From: Actinostola sp. cb2023
Taxonomy: Eukaryota; Cnidaria; Anthozoa; Actiniaria; Actinostolidae
Assembly (NCBI GenBank): GCA_033675265.1
Contig: JAUJYZ010000686.1
Span: 1-64,000 of the forward strand
Length of the DNA: 64,000 nt
Reading direction: 5' to 3'
Below, piece by piece: positions 1 to 15,000 of the stretch. How positions within the stretch are numbered: the first letter of the stretch is position 1; every line of letters begins with the position of its first letter. Position numbers and translations under genes: made by a program. Below the pieces are notes generated by a model. The model saw only the letters and a program-made list of their open reading frames with translations, ran no database searches and was not told the DNA's origin.

Positions 1-3000
1 GCTCTCACAGCGCTCGCAGTCCACAGTCGCTCTCACAGAAAACCACTGCAGTGCGCAGACTCGGTCCAACAGTCGCTCTCACAGAAAACCACTGCAGTGC
101 GCAGACTCGGTCCAACAGTCGCTCTCACAGAAAACCACTGCAGTGCGCAGACTCGGTCCAACAGTCGCTCTCACAAAAAACCACTGCAGTGCGAAAACCA
201 CTGCAGTGCTCACTCGGTCCAACAGTCGCTCTCACAGAAAACCACTGCAGTGCTCAGACTCGGTCCAACAGTCGCTCTCACAGAAAACCACTGCAGTGCG
301 CAGACTCGGTCCAACAGTCGCTCTCACAGAAAACCACTGCAGTGCGCAGACTCGGTCCAACAGTCGCTCTCACAGAAAACCACTGCAGTGCTCAGACTCG
401 GTCCAACAGTCGCTCTCACAGAAAAACCACTGTCCAGTCGTCACAGAAAACCACTGCAGTGCTCAGACTCGGTCCAACAGTCGCTCTCACAGAAAACCAC
501 TGCAGTGCGCAGACTCGGTCCAACAGGCGCTCTCACAGAAAACCACTGCAGTGCGCAGACTCGGTCCAACAGTCGCTCTCACAGAAAACCACTGCAGTGC
601 GCAGACTCGGTCCAACAGTCGCTCTCACAGAAAACCACTGCAGTGCGCAGACTCGGTCAACAGTCGCTCTCTCACACAGAAAACCACTCAGTGCTCAGAC
701 TCGTCCAAACAGTCGCTCTCACAGAAAACCACTGCAGTGCTCAGACTCGGTCCAACAGTCGCTCTCACAGAAAACCACTGCAGTGCGCAGACTCGGTCCA
801 ACAGTCGCTCTCACAGAAAACCACTGCAGTGCTCGTCCAACTCGCTCTCACAGAAAACCACTGCACAGACTCGCAAACAGTCGCTCACAGAAAACCACTG
901 CAGTGCGCAGACTCGGTCCAACAGTCGCTCTCACAGAAAACCACTGCAGTGCTCAGACTCGGTCCAAAAGTCGCTCTCACAGAAAACCACTGCAGTGCGC
1001 AGACTCGGTCCAACAGTCGCTCTCACAGAAAACCACTGCAGTGCTCAGACTCGGTCCAACAGGCGCTCTCACAGAAAACCACTGCAGTGCGCAGACTCGG
1101 TCCGACAGTCGCTCTCACAGAAAACCACTGCAGTGCGCAGACTCGATCCGACAGTCGCTCTCACAGAAAACCACTGCAGTGCTCAGACTCGGTCCAACAG
1201 TCGCTCTCACAGAAAACCACTGCAGTGCGCAGACTCGGTCCAACAGTCGCTCTCACAGAAAACCACTGCAGTGCGCAGACTCGGTCCAACAGTCGCTCTC
1301 ACAGAAAACCACTGCAGTGCTCAGACTCGGTCCAACAGTCGCTCTCACAGAAAACCACTGCAGTGCTCAGACTCGGTCCAGGCGCTCTCACAGAAAACCA
1401 CTGCAGTGCGCAGACTCGGTCCAACAGTCGCTCTCACAGAAAACCACTGCAGTGCGCAGACTCGTCCAACAGTCGCTCTCACAGAAAACCACTGCAGTGC
1501 TCAGACTCGGTCCAACAGTCGCTCTCACAGAAAACCACTGCAGTGCTCAGACTCGGTCCAACAGTCGCTCTCACAGAAAACCACTGCAGTGCGCAGACTC
1601 GGTCCAACAGTCGCTCTCACAGAAAAAACCACTTCCAACAGTGCTCAGACTCGACTCCGTCCAACAGTCGCTCTCACAGAAAACCACTGCAGTGCTCAGA
1701 CTCGGTCCAGAAAACCACAGCTCAGACTCTCACAGTCGCTCTCACAGAAAACCACTGCAGTGCGCATACTCGGTCCAACAGTCGCTCTCACAGAAAACCA
1801 CTGCAGTGCGCAGACTCGTCCCAACAGTCGCTCTCTCACAAAAAACCACTGCAGTGCGCAGACTCGGTCCAACAGGCGCTCTCACAGAAAACCACTGCAG
1901 TGCGCAGACTCGGTCCAACAGTCGCTCTCACAGAAAACCACTGCAGTGCGCAGACTCGGTCCAACAGTCGCTCTCACAGAAAACCACTGCAGTGCTCAGA
2001 CTCGGTCCAACAGTCGCTCTCACAGAAAACCACTGCAGTGCTCAGACTCGGTCCAACAGTGCGCTCTCACAGCTCTCACAAAACCACCTGCAGTGCTCAG
2101 ACTCGGTCCAACAGTCGCTCTCACAGAAAACCACTGCAGTGCTCAGACTCGGTCCAACAGTCGCTCTCACAGAAAAAACCACTCGGTCCAGTGCTCACAG
2201 AAAACCACTGCAGTGCTCATACTCGATCCAACAGTCGCTCTCACAGAAAACCACTGCAGTGCTCAGACTCTCAACAGGCGCTCTCACAGAAAACCACTGC
2301 AGTGCGCAGACTCGGTCCAACAGTCGCTCTCACAGAAAACCACTGCAGTGCTCAGACTCGGTCCAACAGTCGCTCTCACAGAAAACCACTGCAGTGCTCA
2401 GACTCGTCCAACAGTCGCTCTCACAGAAAACCACTGCAGTGCGCAGACTCGGTCCCAACAGTCGCTCTCACAGAAAACCACTGCAGTGCGCAGACTCGGT
2501 CCAACAGTCGCTCTCACAGAAAACCACTGCAGTGCTCAGACTCGGTCCAACAGTCGCTCTCACAGAAAACCACTGCAGTGCTCACAGAAAACCACTGCAG
2601 ACTCGGTCCAACAGTCGCTCTCACGCTCTCACAGTCCAACAGGCGCTCTCAAAACCACTGCAGTGCGCATACTCGGTCCAACAGTCGCTCTCACAGAAAA
2701 CCACTGCAGTGCTCAGACTCGGTCCAACAGTCGCTCTCACAGAAAACCACTGCAGTGCTCAGACTCGGTCCAACAGTCGCTCTCTCACAGAAAACCACTG
2801 CAGTGCTCAGACTCGGTCCAACAGTGTCGCTCTCACAGAAAACCACTGCAGTGCTCAGACTCGGTCCAACAGTCGCTCTCACAGAAAACCACTGCAGTGC
2901 GCAGACTCGGTCCAACAGTCGCTCTCACACAGAAAACCACTCGGTCCAACAGTGCACAGACTCGACTCGTCCAACAGTCGCTCTCACAGAAAACCACTGC

Positions 3001-6000
3001 AGTGCGCAGACTCGGTCCAGAAAACAGTCGCTCTCACAGAAAACCACTGCAGTGCGCAGACTCGGTCCAACAGTCGCTCTCACAGAAAACCACTGCAGTG
3101 CGCACTCGTCCAACAGTCGCTCTCACAGAAAACCACTCAGTGCGCAGACTCGGTCCAACAGTCGCTCTCACAGAAAAAACCACTGCAGTGCTCAGACTCA
3201 GTGCTCAGACTCGGTCCAACAGTCGCTCTCACAGAAAACCACTGCAGTGCTCAGACTCGGTCCAACAGTCGCTCTCACAGAAAACCACTGCAGTGCGCTC
3301 TCACAGACTGTCCAACAGTCGCTCTCACAGAAAACCACTGCAGTGCGCAGACTCGGTCCAACAGTCGCTCTCACAGAAAACCACTGCAGTGCTCAGACTC
3401 GGTCCAACAGTCGCTCTCACAGAAAACCACTGCAGTGCGCAGACTCGGTCCAACAGTCGCTCTCACAGAAAACCACTGCAGTGCGCAGACTCGGTCCAAC
3501 AGTCGCTCTCACAGAAAACCACTCAGTGCTCAGACTCGGTCCAACAGTCGCTCTCACAGAAAAAAACTCGGTCCAACAGTCGCTCTCACAGAAAACCACT
3601 GCAGTGCGCAGACTCGGTCCAACAGTCGCTCTCACAGAAAACCACTGCAGTGCGCAGACTCGGTCCAACAGTCGCTCTCACAGAAAACCACTGCAGTGCT
3701 CAGACTCGGTCCAGAAAACACTGCGCTCTCACAGCTCTCACAAAAACCACTGCAGTGCAGTGCGCTCTCACAGAAAAACTCGACTCGTCCAACAGTCGCT
3801 CTCACAGAAAACCACTGCAGTGCGCATACTCGGTCCAGAAAACCACAGTCGCTCTCAACAGTCGCTCTCACAGAAAACCACTGCAGTGCGCAGACTCGGT
3901 CCAACAGTCGCTCTCACAGAAAACCACTGCAGTGCGCTCTCAGACTCGGTCCAACAGTCGCTCTCACAGAAAACCACTGCAGTGCGCAGACTCGGTCCAA
4001 CAGTCGCTCTCACAGAAAACCACTCAGTGCACAGAACAGTCGCTCTCACAGAAAACCACTGCAGTGCAGACTCGGTCCAACAGTCGCTCTCACAGAAAAC
4101 CACTGCAGTGCTCAGACTCGGTCCGACAGTCGCTCTCACAGAAAACCACTGCAGTGCGCAGACTCGATCCGACAGTCGCTCTCACAGAAAACCACTGCAG
4201 TGCTCAGACTCGGTCCAACAGTCGCTCTCACAGAAAACCACTGCAGTGCGCAGACTCGGTCCAACAGGCGCTCTCACAGCTCTCACACAAAAAACCACTG
4301 CAGTGCGCAGACTCGGTCCAACAGTCGCTCTCACAGAAAACCACTGCAGTGCGCATACTCGGTCCAACAGTCGCTCTCACAGAAAACCACTGCAGTGCTC
4401 AGACTCGGTCCAACAGGCGCTCTCACAGAAAACCACTGCAGTGCGCAGACTCGGTCCGACAGTCGCTCTCACAGAAAACCATTACAGTGCTTAGACTCGA
4501 TCCGACAGTCGCTCTCACAGAAAACCACTGCAGTGCTCAGACTCGGTCCAACAGTCGCTCTCACAGAAAACCACTGCAGTGCGCAGACTCGGTCCAACAG
4601 GCGCTCTCACAGAAAACCACTGCAGTGCGCAGACTCGGTCCAACAGTCGCTCTCACAGAAAACCACTGCAGTGCGCAGACTCGGTCCAACAGTCGCTCTC
4701 ACAGAAAACCACTGCAGTGCGCATACTCGGTCACAGAAAAACAGTCGCTCTCACAGAAAACCACTGCAGTGCGCAGACTCGGTCCAACAGTCGCTCTCAC
4801 ACAGTGCGCATACTCGGTCCAACAGTCGCGGTCCAACTCACAGAAAACCACTGCAGTGCGCAGACTCGGTCCAACAGTCGCTCTCACGAAAACCACTGCA
4901 GTGCGCAGACTCTCACAGAAGAAAACCACTGCAGTGCGCAGACTCGGTCCAACAGTCGCTCTCACAGAAAACCACTGCAGTGCTCAGACTCGGTCCAACA
5001 GTCGCTCTCACAGAAAACCACTGCAGTGCTCAGACTCGGTCCAACAGTCGCTCTCACAGAAAACCACTGCAGTGCGCAGACTCGGTCCAACTCAGAAATC
5101 CAACAGTCGCTCTCACAGAAAACCACTGCAGTGCTCAGACTCGGTCCAACAGGCGCTCTCACAGAAAACCACTGCAGTGCGCAGACTCGGTCCGACAGTC
5201 GCTCTCACAGAAAACCATTGCAGTGCGCAGACTCGATCCGACAGTCGCTCTCACAGAAAACCACTGCAGTGCTCAGACTCGGTCCAACAGTCGCTCTCAC
5301 AGAAAACCACTGCAGTGCGCAGACTCGGTCCAACAGTCGCTCTACAGAAAACCACTGCAGTGCTCAGACTCGGTCCAACAGTCGCTCTCACAGAAAACCA
5401 CTGCAGTGCGCAGACTCGGTCCAACAGTCGCTCTCACAGAAAACCACTGCAGTGCGCAGACTCGTCCAACAGTGCGCAGACTCGTCCTCTCACAGAAAAC
5501 CACTGCAGTGCGCAGACTCGGTCCAACAGTCGCTCTCACAGAAAACCACTGCAGTGCTCAGACTCGGTCCAACAGGCGCTCTCACAGAAAACCACTGCAG
5601 TGCGCAGACTCGGTCCGACAGTCGCTCTCACAGAAAACCATTGCAGTGCTTAGACTCGATCCGACAGTCGCTATCACACAGAAAAGTGCCACTCCAACAG
5701 TGCTCAGACTCGTGTCCAACAGTCGCTCTTACAGAAAACCACTGCAGTGCGCAGACTCGGTCCAACAGGCGCTCTCACAGAAAACCACTGCAGTGCGCAG
5801 ACTCGGTCCAACAGGCGCTCTCACAGAAAAAACCACTGCAGTGCGCATACTCGGTCCAACAGTCGCTCTCACAGAAAACCACTGCAGTTGCAGTGCGCAT
5901 ACTCAGTCCAACAGTCGCTCTCTCTCACAGAAAACCACTGCAGTGCGCATACTCCGTCCAACAGTCGCTCTCACAGAAAACCACTTCAGTGCTCAGACTC

Positions 6001-9000
6001 GGTCACAGAAAACCACTGCAGTGCTCAGACTCGTCCAACAGTCGCTCTCACAGAAAACCACTGCAGTGCTCAGACTCGGGTCCAACAGCGCTCTCACAGA
6101 AAACCACTGCAGTGCGCATACTCGGTCCAACAGTCGCTCTCACAGAAAACCATTGCAGTGCGCACTCGGTCCAACACTCGGTCCAACAGTCGCTCTCACA
6201 GAAAACCACTGCAGTGCTCAGACTCGGTCCAAAAGTCGCTCTCACAGAAAACCACTGCAGTGCTCAGACTCGGTCCAACAGGCGCTCTCACAGAAAACCA
6301 CTGCAGTGCGCATACTCGATCCAACAGTCGCTCTCACAGAAAACCACTGCAGTGCTCAGACTCGGTCCAACAGGCGCTCTCACAGAAAACCACTGCAGTG
6401 CGCAGACTCGGTCCGACAGTCGCTCTCACAGAAAACCACTGCAGTGCTCAGACTCGGTCCAACAGGCGCTCTCACAGAAAACCACTGCAGTGCGCAGACT
6501 CAGTCCGACAGTCGCTCTCACAGAAAACCATTACAGTGCTTAGACTCGATCCGAGAGTCGCTATCACAGAAAACCACTGCAGTGCTCAGACTCGGTCCAA
6601 CAGTCGCTCTTACAGAAAACCATTGCAGTGCGCATACTCAGTCCAACAGTCGCTCTCACAGAAAACCACTGCAGTGCGCATACTCGGTCCAACAGTCGCT
6701 CTCACAGAAAACCACTTCAGTGCTCAGACTAGGTCCAAAAGTCGCTCTCACAGAAAACCACTGCAGTGCTCAGACTCGGTCCAACAGGCGCTCTCACAGA
6801 AAAAAACCACTGCAGTGCGCAGACTCGGTCCAACAGGCGCTCTCACAGAAAACCACTGCAGTGCGCATACTCGGTCCAACAGTCGCTCTCACAGAAAACC
6901 ACTTCAGTGCGCAGACTCGGTCCGACAGTCGCTCTCACAGAAAACCACTTCAGTGCTCAGACTCGGTCCAAAAGTCGCTCTCACAGAAAACCACTGCAGT
7001 GCGCAGACTCGGTCCAACAGGCGCTCTCACAGAAAACCACTGCAGTGCGCATACTCGGTCCAACAATCGCTCTCACAGAAAACCATTGCAGTGCGCATAC
7101 TCGGTCCAACAGTCGCTCTCAAGAAAACCACTTCAGTGCTCAGACTCGGTCCAAAAGTCGCTCTCACAGAAAACCACTGCAGTGCTCAGACTCGGTCCAA
7201 CAGTCGCTCTCCCAGAAAACCACTGCAGTGCGCATACTCGATCACAGAAAACAGTCGCTCTCACAGAAAACCACTGCAGTGCTCAGACTCGGTCCAACAG
7301 GCGCTCTCACAGAAAACCATTGCAGTGCGCAGACTCGGTCCGACAGTCGCTCTCACAGAAAACCATTACAGTGCTTAGACTCGATCCTACAGTCGCTATC
7401 ACAGAAAACCACTGCAGTGCTCAGACTCGATCCAACAGTCGCTCTCACACAGAAAACCACTGCAGTGCGCATACTCGGTCCAACAGGCGCTCTCACAGAA
7501 AACCACTGCAGTGCGCAGACTCGGTCCGACAGTCGCTCTCACAGAAAAATTATTACAGTGCTTAGACTCGATCCGACAGTCGCTATCACAGAAAACCACT
7601 GCAGTGCTCAGACTCGGTCCAACAGGCGCTCTCACAGAAAACCACTGCAGTACGCAGACTCGGTCCAACAGTCGCTCTCACAGAAAACCACTGCAGTGCG
7701 CAGACTCGGTCCAACAGGCGCTCTCACAGAAAACCACTGCAGTGCTCAGACTCGGTCCAACAGGCGCTCACACAGAAAACCACTGCAGTGCTCAGACTCG
7801 GTCCAACAGGCGCTCACACAGAAAACCACTGCAGTGCGCAGACTCGGTCCGACAGTCGCTCTCACAGAAAACCACTTCAGTGCGCAGGGTGAAAACCACT
7901 TCAGTGCGCAGACTCGGATCCGACAAGCGATCGCTCTCACAGTCGCTCTCACAGAAAACCACTTCAGTGCTCAGACTCGGTCCAACAGTCGCTCTCACAG
8001 AAAACCACTGCAGTGCTCAGACTCTCGGTCCAAAACCACTGCAGTCGCTCTCACAGAAAACCACTGCAGTGCTCAGACTCGGTCCAACAGGCGCTCTCAC
8101 AGAAAACCACTGCAGTGCGCAGACTCGGTCCAACAGTCGCTCTCACAGAAAACCACTGCAGTGCTCAGACTCGGTCCAACAGGCGCTCTCACAGAAAACC
8201 ACTGCAGTGCTCAGACTCGGTCCAACAGGCGCTCTCACAGAAAACCACTGCAGTGCTCAGACTCGGTCCAACAGTCGCTCTCACAGAAAACCACTGCAGT
8301 GCGCAGACTCGGTCCGACAGTCGCTCTCACAGCAGTGCGCAAAAACCACTTCAGTGCAGTGCGCATACTCGGTCCGACTCGCTCTCACAGAAAACCACAG
8401 TGCTCAGACTCGGTCCAACAGTCGCTCTCACAGAAAACCACTGCAGTGCTCAGACTCGGTCCAACTCGGTCCAACAGTCGCTCTCACAGAAAACCACTGC
8501 GCTCCAACAGTCGCTCTCACACAGAAAACCACTGCAGTGCTCAGACTCGGTCCAACAGTCGCTCTCACTCTGGTGCCAGACTCGGTCCAACAGTCGCTCT
8601 CACTCTCACAGAAAACCACTGCAGTGCTCAGACTCGGTCCAACAGGCGCTCTCACAGAAAACCACTGCAGTGCGCAGACTCGGTCCAACAGTCGCTCTCA
8701 CAGAAAACCACTGCAGTGCGCATACTCGGTCCAACAGTCGCTCTCACAGAAAACCACTGCAGTGCGCAGACAGTCGCTCTCAGAAAACCACTGCAGTGCG
8801 CATACTCGGTCACAGTCGCTCTCACAGAAAACCACTTCAGTGCTCAGACTCGGTCCAACAGTCGCTCTCACAGAAAACCACTGCAGTCAGTCCAACAGTC
8901 GCTCGCTCACAGAAAACCACTGCAGTGCTCAGACTCGGTCCAACAGGCGCTCTCACAGAAAACCACTGCAGTGCGCATACTCGGTCCAACAGTCGCTCTC

Positions 9001-12000
9001 ACAGAAAACCATTGCAGTGCGCATACTCGGTCCAACAGTCGCTCTCACAGAAAACCACTTCAGTGCTCAGACTCGGTCCAAAAGTCGCTCTCACAGAAAA
9101 CCACTGCAGTGCTCAGACTCGGTCCAACAGGCGCTCTCACAGAAAACCACTGCAGTGCGCATACTCGGTCCAACAGTCGCTCTCACAGAAAACCACTGCA
9201 GTGCTCAGACTCGGTCCAACAGGCGCTCTCACAGAAAACCACTGCAGTGCTGCAGACTCGGTCCAACAGTCGCTCTCACAGAAAACCACTGCAGTGCTCA
9301 GACTCGGTCCAACAGGCGCTCTCACAGAAAACCACTGCAGTGCGCAGACTCGGTCCAACAGTCGCTCTCACAGAAAACCATTACAGTGCGCAGACTCGAT
9401 CCGACAGTCGCTATCACAGAAAACCACTGCAGTGCTCAGACTCGGTCCAACAGTCGCTCTTACAGAAAACCACTGCAGTGCGCATACTCGGTCCAACAGT
9501 CGCTCTCACAGAAAACCACTGCAGTGCGCATACTCGGTCCAACAGTCGCTCTCACAGAAAACCACTGCAGTGCTCAGACTCGGCCAAAACAGTCGCTCTC
9601 ACAGAGAAAACCACTGCAGTGCTCAGACTCGGTCCAACAGGCGCTCTCACAGAAAACCACTGCAGTGCGCAGACTCGGTCCAACAGGCGCTCTCACAGAA
9701 AACCACTGCAGTGCGCATACTCGGTCCAACAGTCGCTCTCACAGAAAACCACTGCAGTGCGCAGACTCGGTCCGACAGTCGCTCTCACAGAAAACCACTT
9801 CAGTGCTCAGACTCGGTCCAACAGTCGCTCTCACAGAAAACCACTGCAGTGCGCAGACTCGGTCCAACAGGCGCTCTCACAGAAAACCACTGCAGTGCGC
9901 ATACTCGGTCCAACAATCGCTCTCACAGAAAACCATTGCAGTGCGCATACTCGGTCCAACAGTCGCTCTCAAAGAAAACCACTTCAGTGCTCAGACTCGG
10001 TCCAAAAGTCGCTCTCACAGAAAACCACTGCAGTGCTCAGACTCGGTCCAACAGTCGCTCTCCCAGAAAACCACTACAGTGCGCATACTCGATCCAACAG
10101 TCGCTCTCACAGAAAACCACTGCAGTGCTCAGACTCGGTCCAACAGGCGCTCTCACAGAAAACCATTGCAGTGCGCAGACTCGGTCCGACAGTCGCTCTC
10201 ACAGAAAACCATTACAGTGCTTAGACTCGATCCTACAGTCGCTATCACAGAAAACCACTGCAGTGCTCAGACTCGATCCAACAGTCGCTCTCACAGAAAA
10301 CCACTGCAGTGCGCATACTCGGTCCAACAGGCGCTCTCACAGAAAACCACTGCAGTGCGCAGACTCGGTCCGACAGTCGCTCTCACAGAAAATTATTACA
10401 GTGCTTAGACTCGATCCGACAGTCGCTATCACAGAAAACCACTGCAGTGCTCAGACTCGGTCCAACAGGCGCTCTCACAGAAAACCACTGCAGTACGCAG
10501 ACTCGGTCCAACAGTCGCTCTCACAGAAAACCACTGCAGTGCGCAGACTCGGTCCAACAGGCGCTCTCACAGAAAACCACTGCAGTGCTCAGACTCGGTC
10601 CAACAGGCGCTCACACAGAAAACCACTGCAGTGCTCAGACTCGGTCCAACAGGCGCTCACACAGAAAACCACTGCAGTGCGCAGACTCGGTCCGACAGTC
10701 GTTCTCACAGAAAACCACTTCAGTGCGCAGGGTGCATTCTCGATCCGACAGTCGCTCTCACAGAAAACCACTTCAGTGCTCAGACTCGGTCCAAAAATCG
10801 CTCTCACAGAAAACCACTGCAGTGCTCAGACTCGGTCCAACAGGCGCTCTCACAGAAAACCACTGCAGTGCGCAGACTCGGTCCTACAGTCGCTCTCACA
10901 GAAAACCACTTCAGTGCTCAGACTCGGTCCAACAGGCGCTCTCACAGAAAACCACTGCAGTGCTCAGACTCGGTCCAACAGGCGCTCTCACACAGAAAAC
11001 CACTGCAGTGCTCAGACTCGGTCCAACAGGCGCTCACACAGAAAACCACTGCAGTGCGCAGACTCGGTCCGACAGTCGACAGTTCTCACAGAAAAACCAC
11101 TTCAGTGCGCAGGGTGCATTCTCGATCCGACAGTCGCTCTCACAGAAAACCACTTCAGTGCTCAGACTCGGTCCAAAAGTCGCTCTCACAGAAAACCACT
11201 GCAGTGCTCAGACTCGGTCCAACAGTCGCTCTCACACAAAACCACTTCAGTGCTCAGACTCGGTCCAAAAGTCGCTCTCACAGAAAACCACTGCAGTGCT
11301 CAGACTCGGTCCAACAGTCGCTCTCACAGAAAACCACTGCAGTGCTCATACTCGGTCCAACAGTCGCTCTCACAGAAAACCACTGCAGTGCTCAGACTCG
11401 GTCCAACAGGTCGCTCTCACAGAAAACCACTGCAGTGCGCAGACTCGGTCCGACAGTCGCTCTCACAGAAAACCATTACAGTGCTTAGACTCGATCCGAC
11501 AGTCGCTATCACAGAAAACCACTGCAGTGCTCAGACTCGGTCCAACAGTCGCTCTTACAGAAAACCACTGCAGTGCGCATACTCGGTCCAACAGGCGCTC
11601 TCACAGAAAACCACTGCAGTGCGCAGACTCGGTCCAACAGGCGCTCTCACAGAAAACCACTGCAGTGCGCATACTCGGTCCAACAGTCGCTCTCACAGAA
11701 AACCATTGCAGTGCGCATACTCAGTCCAACAGTCGCTCTCACAGAAAACCACTGCAGTGCGCATACTCCGTCCAACAGTCGCTCTCACAGAAAACCACTT
11801 CAGTGCTCAGACTCGGTCCAAAAGTCGCTCTCACAGAAAACCACTGCAGTGCTCAGACTCGGTCCAACAGGCGATCTCACAGAAAACCACTGCAGTGCTC
11901 AGACTCGGTCCAACAGTCGCTCTCACAGAAAAACCACTGCAGTGCGCATACTCGGTCCAACAGTCGCTCTCACAGAAAACCATTCAGTGCTCAGACTCGG

Positions 12001-15000
12001 TCCAACAGTCGCTCTCACAGAAAACCACTGCAGTGCTCAGACTCGGTCCAAAAGTCGCTCTCACAGAAAACCACTGCAGTGCTCACAGAAAACCACTCAG
12101 ACTAGGTCCAACAGGCGCTCGCACAGAAAACCACTGCAGTGCGCATACTCGATCCAACAGTCGCTCTCACAGAAAACCACTGCAGTGCTCAGACTCGGTC
12201 CAACAGTCGCTCTCACAGAAAACCACTGCAGTGCGCACTGACTACTCGGTCCGACAGTCGCTCTCACAGAAAACCACTGCAGTGCTCAGACTCGGTCCAA
12301 CAGGCGCTCTCACAGAAAACCACTGCAGTGCGCAGACTCAGTCCGACAGTCGCTCTCACAGAAAAAACCACTTACAGTGCTTAGACTCGATCCGAGAGTC
12401 GCTATCACAGAAAACCACTGCAGTGCTCAGACTCGGTCCAACAGTCGCTCTTACAGACAAAACCATTGCAGTGCGCATACTCAGTCCAACAGTCGCTCTC
12501 ACAGAAAACCACTGCAGTGCGCATACTCGGTCCAACAGTCGCTCTCACAGAAAACCACTTCAGTGCTCAGACTAGGTCCAAAAGTCGCTCTCACAGAAAA
12601 CCACTGCAGTGCTCAGAGACTCGGTCCAACAGGCGCTCTCACAGAAAACCACTGCAGTGCGCAGACTCGGTCCAACAGGCGCTCTCACAGAAAACCACTG
12701 CAGTGCGCATACTCGGTCCAACAGTCGCTCTCACAGAAAACCACTTCAGTGCGCAGACTCGGTCCAACAGTCGCTCTCACAGAAAAAACCACTTCAGTGC
12801 TCAGACTCGGTCCAAAAGTCGCTCTCACAGAAAACCACTGCAGTGCGCAGACTCGGTCCAACAGGCGCTCTCACAGAAAACCACTGCAGTGCGCATACTC
12901 GGTCCAACAGTCGCTCTCACAGAAAACCATTGCAGTGCGCATACTCGGTCCAACAGTCGCTCTCAAAGAAAACCACTTCAGTGCTCAGACTCGGTCCAAA
13001 AGTCGCTCTCACAGAAAACCACTGCAGTGCTCAGACTCGGTCCAACAGTCGCTCTCCCAGAAAACCACTACAGTGCGCATACTCGATCCAACAGTCGCTC
13101 TCACAGAAAACCACTGCAGTGCTCAGACTCGGTCCAACAGGCGCTCTCACAGAAAACCATTGCAGTGCGCAGACTCGGTCCGACAGTCGCTCTCACAGAA
13201 AACCATTACAGTGCTTAGACTCGATCCTACAGTCGCTATCACAGAAAACCACTGCAGTGCTCAGACTCGATCCAACAGTCGCTCTCACAGAAAACCACTG
13301 CAGTGCGCATACTCGGTCCAACAGGCGCTCTCACAGAAAACCACTGCAGTGCGCAGACTCGGTCCGACAGTCGCTCTCACAGAAAACCATTACAGTGCTT
13401 AGACTCGATCCGACAGTCGCTATCACAGAAAACCACTGCAGTGCTCAGACTCGGTCCAACAGGCGCTCTCACAGAAAACCACTGCAGTACGCAGACTCGG
13501 TCCAACAGTCGCTCTCACAGAAAACCACTGCAGTGCGCAGACTCGGTCCAACAGGCGCTCTCACAGAAAACCACTGCAGTGCTCAGACTCGGTCCAACAG
13601 GCGCTCACACAGAAAACCACTGCAGTGCTCAGACTCGGTCCAACAGGCGCTCACACAGAAAACCACTGCAGTGCGCAGACTCGGTCCGACAGTCGTTCTC
13701 ACAGAAAACCACTTCAGTGCGCAGGGTGCATTCTCGATCCGACAGTCGCTCTCACAGAAAACCACTTCAGTGCTCAGACTCGGTCCAAAAATCGCTCTCA
13801 CAGAAAACCACTGCAGTGCTCAGACTCGGTCCAACAGGCGCTCTCACAGAAAACCACTGCAGTGCGCAGACTCGGTCCAACAGTCGCTCTCACAGAAAAC
13901 CACTTCAGTGCTCAGACTCGGTCCAACAGGCGCTCTCACAGAAAACCACTGCAGTGCTCAGACTCGGTCCAACAGGCGCTCACACAGAAAACCACTGCAG
14001 TGCTCAGACTCGGTCCAACAGGCGCTCTCACAGAAAACCACTGCAGTGCGCAGACTCGGTCCGACAGTCGCTCTCACAGAAAACCACTTCAGTGCGCAGG
14101 GTGCATTCTCGATCCGCAGTGCGCATACTCGATCGCAACAGTCGCTCTCACAGAAAACCAAAACCACTGCAGTGCAGACTCGGTCCAACAGTCGCTCTCA
14201 CAGAAAACCACTGCAGTGCTCAGACTCGGTCCAACAGTCGCTCTCACAGAAAACCACTGCAGTGCTCAGACTCGGTCCAACAGTCGCTCTCACACAGAAA
14301 AAACCACTGCAGTGCTCAGACTCGGTCCAACAGTCGCTCTCACAGAAAACCACTGCAGTGCGCAGACTCGGTCCAACAGTCGCTCTCACAGAAAACCACT
14401 GCAGTGCGCATACTCGGTCCAACAGTCGCTCTCACAGAAAACCACTGCAGTGCGCATACTCGGTCCAACAGTCGCTCTCACAGAAAACCACTGCAGTGCG
14501 CTACTCGTCCAACAGTCGCTCTCAACAGAAAACCACTGCAGTGCTCAGACTCGGTCCAACAGTCGCTCTCACAGAAAACCACTGCAGTGCTCAGACTCGG
14601 TCCAACAGGCGCTCTCACAGAAAACCACTGCAGTGCGCATACTCGGTCCAACAGTCGCTCTCACAGAAAACCATTGCAGTGCGCATACTCGGTCCAACAG
14701 TCGCTCTCACAGAAAACCACTGCAGTGCTCAGACTCGGTCCAACAGTCGCTCTCACAGAAAACCACTGCAACCAGACTGTCCAACAGTCGCTCTCACAGA
14801 AAACCACTCAGTGCTCAACTCAGTCCAACAGCTCTCACAGAAAACCACTGCAGTGCAGTGCGCTCTCACAGAAAACCACTGCACTACTCGGTCCAACAGT
14901 CGCTCTCACAGAAAACCACTGCAGTGCGCAGACTCGGTCCAACAGTCGCTCTCACAGAAAACCACTGCAGTGCTCAGACTCAGTCCAACAGTCGCTCTCA

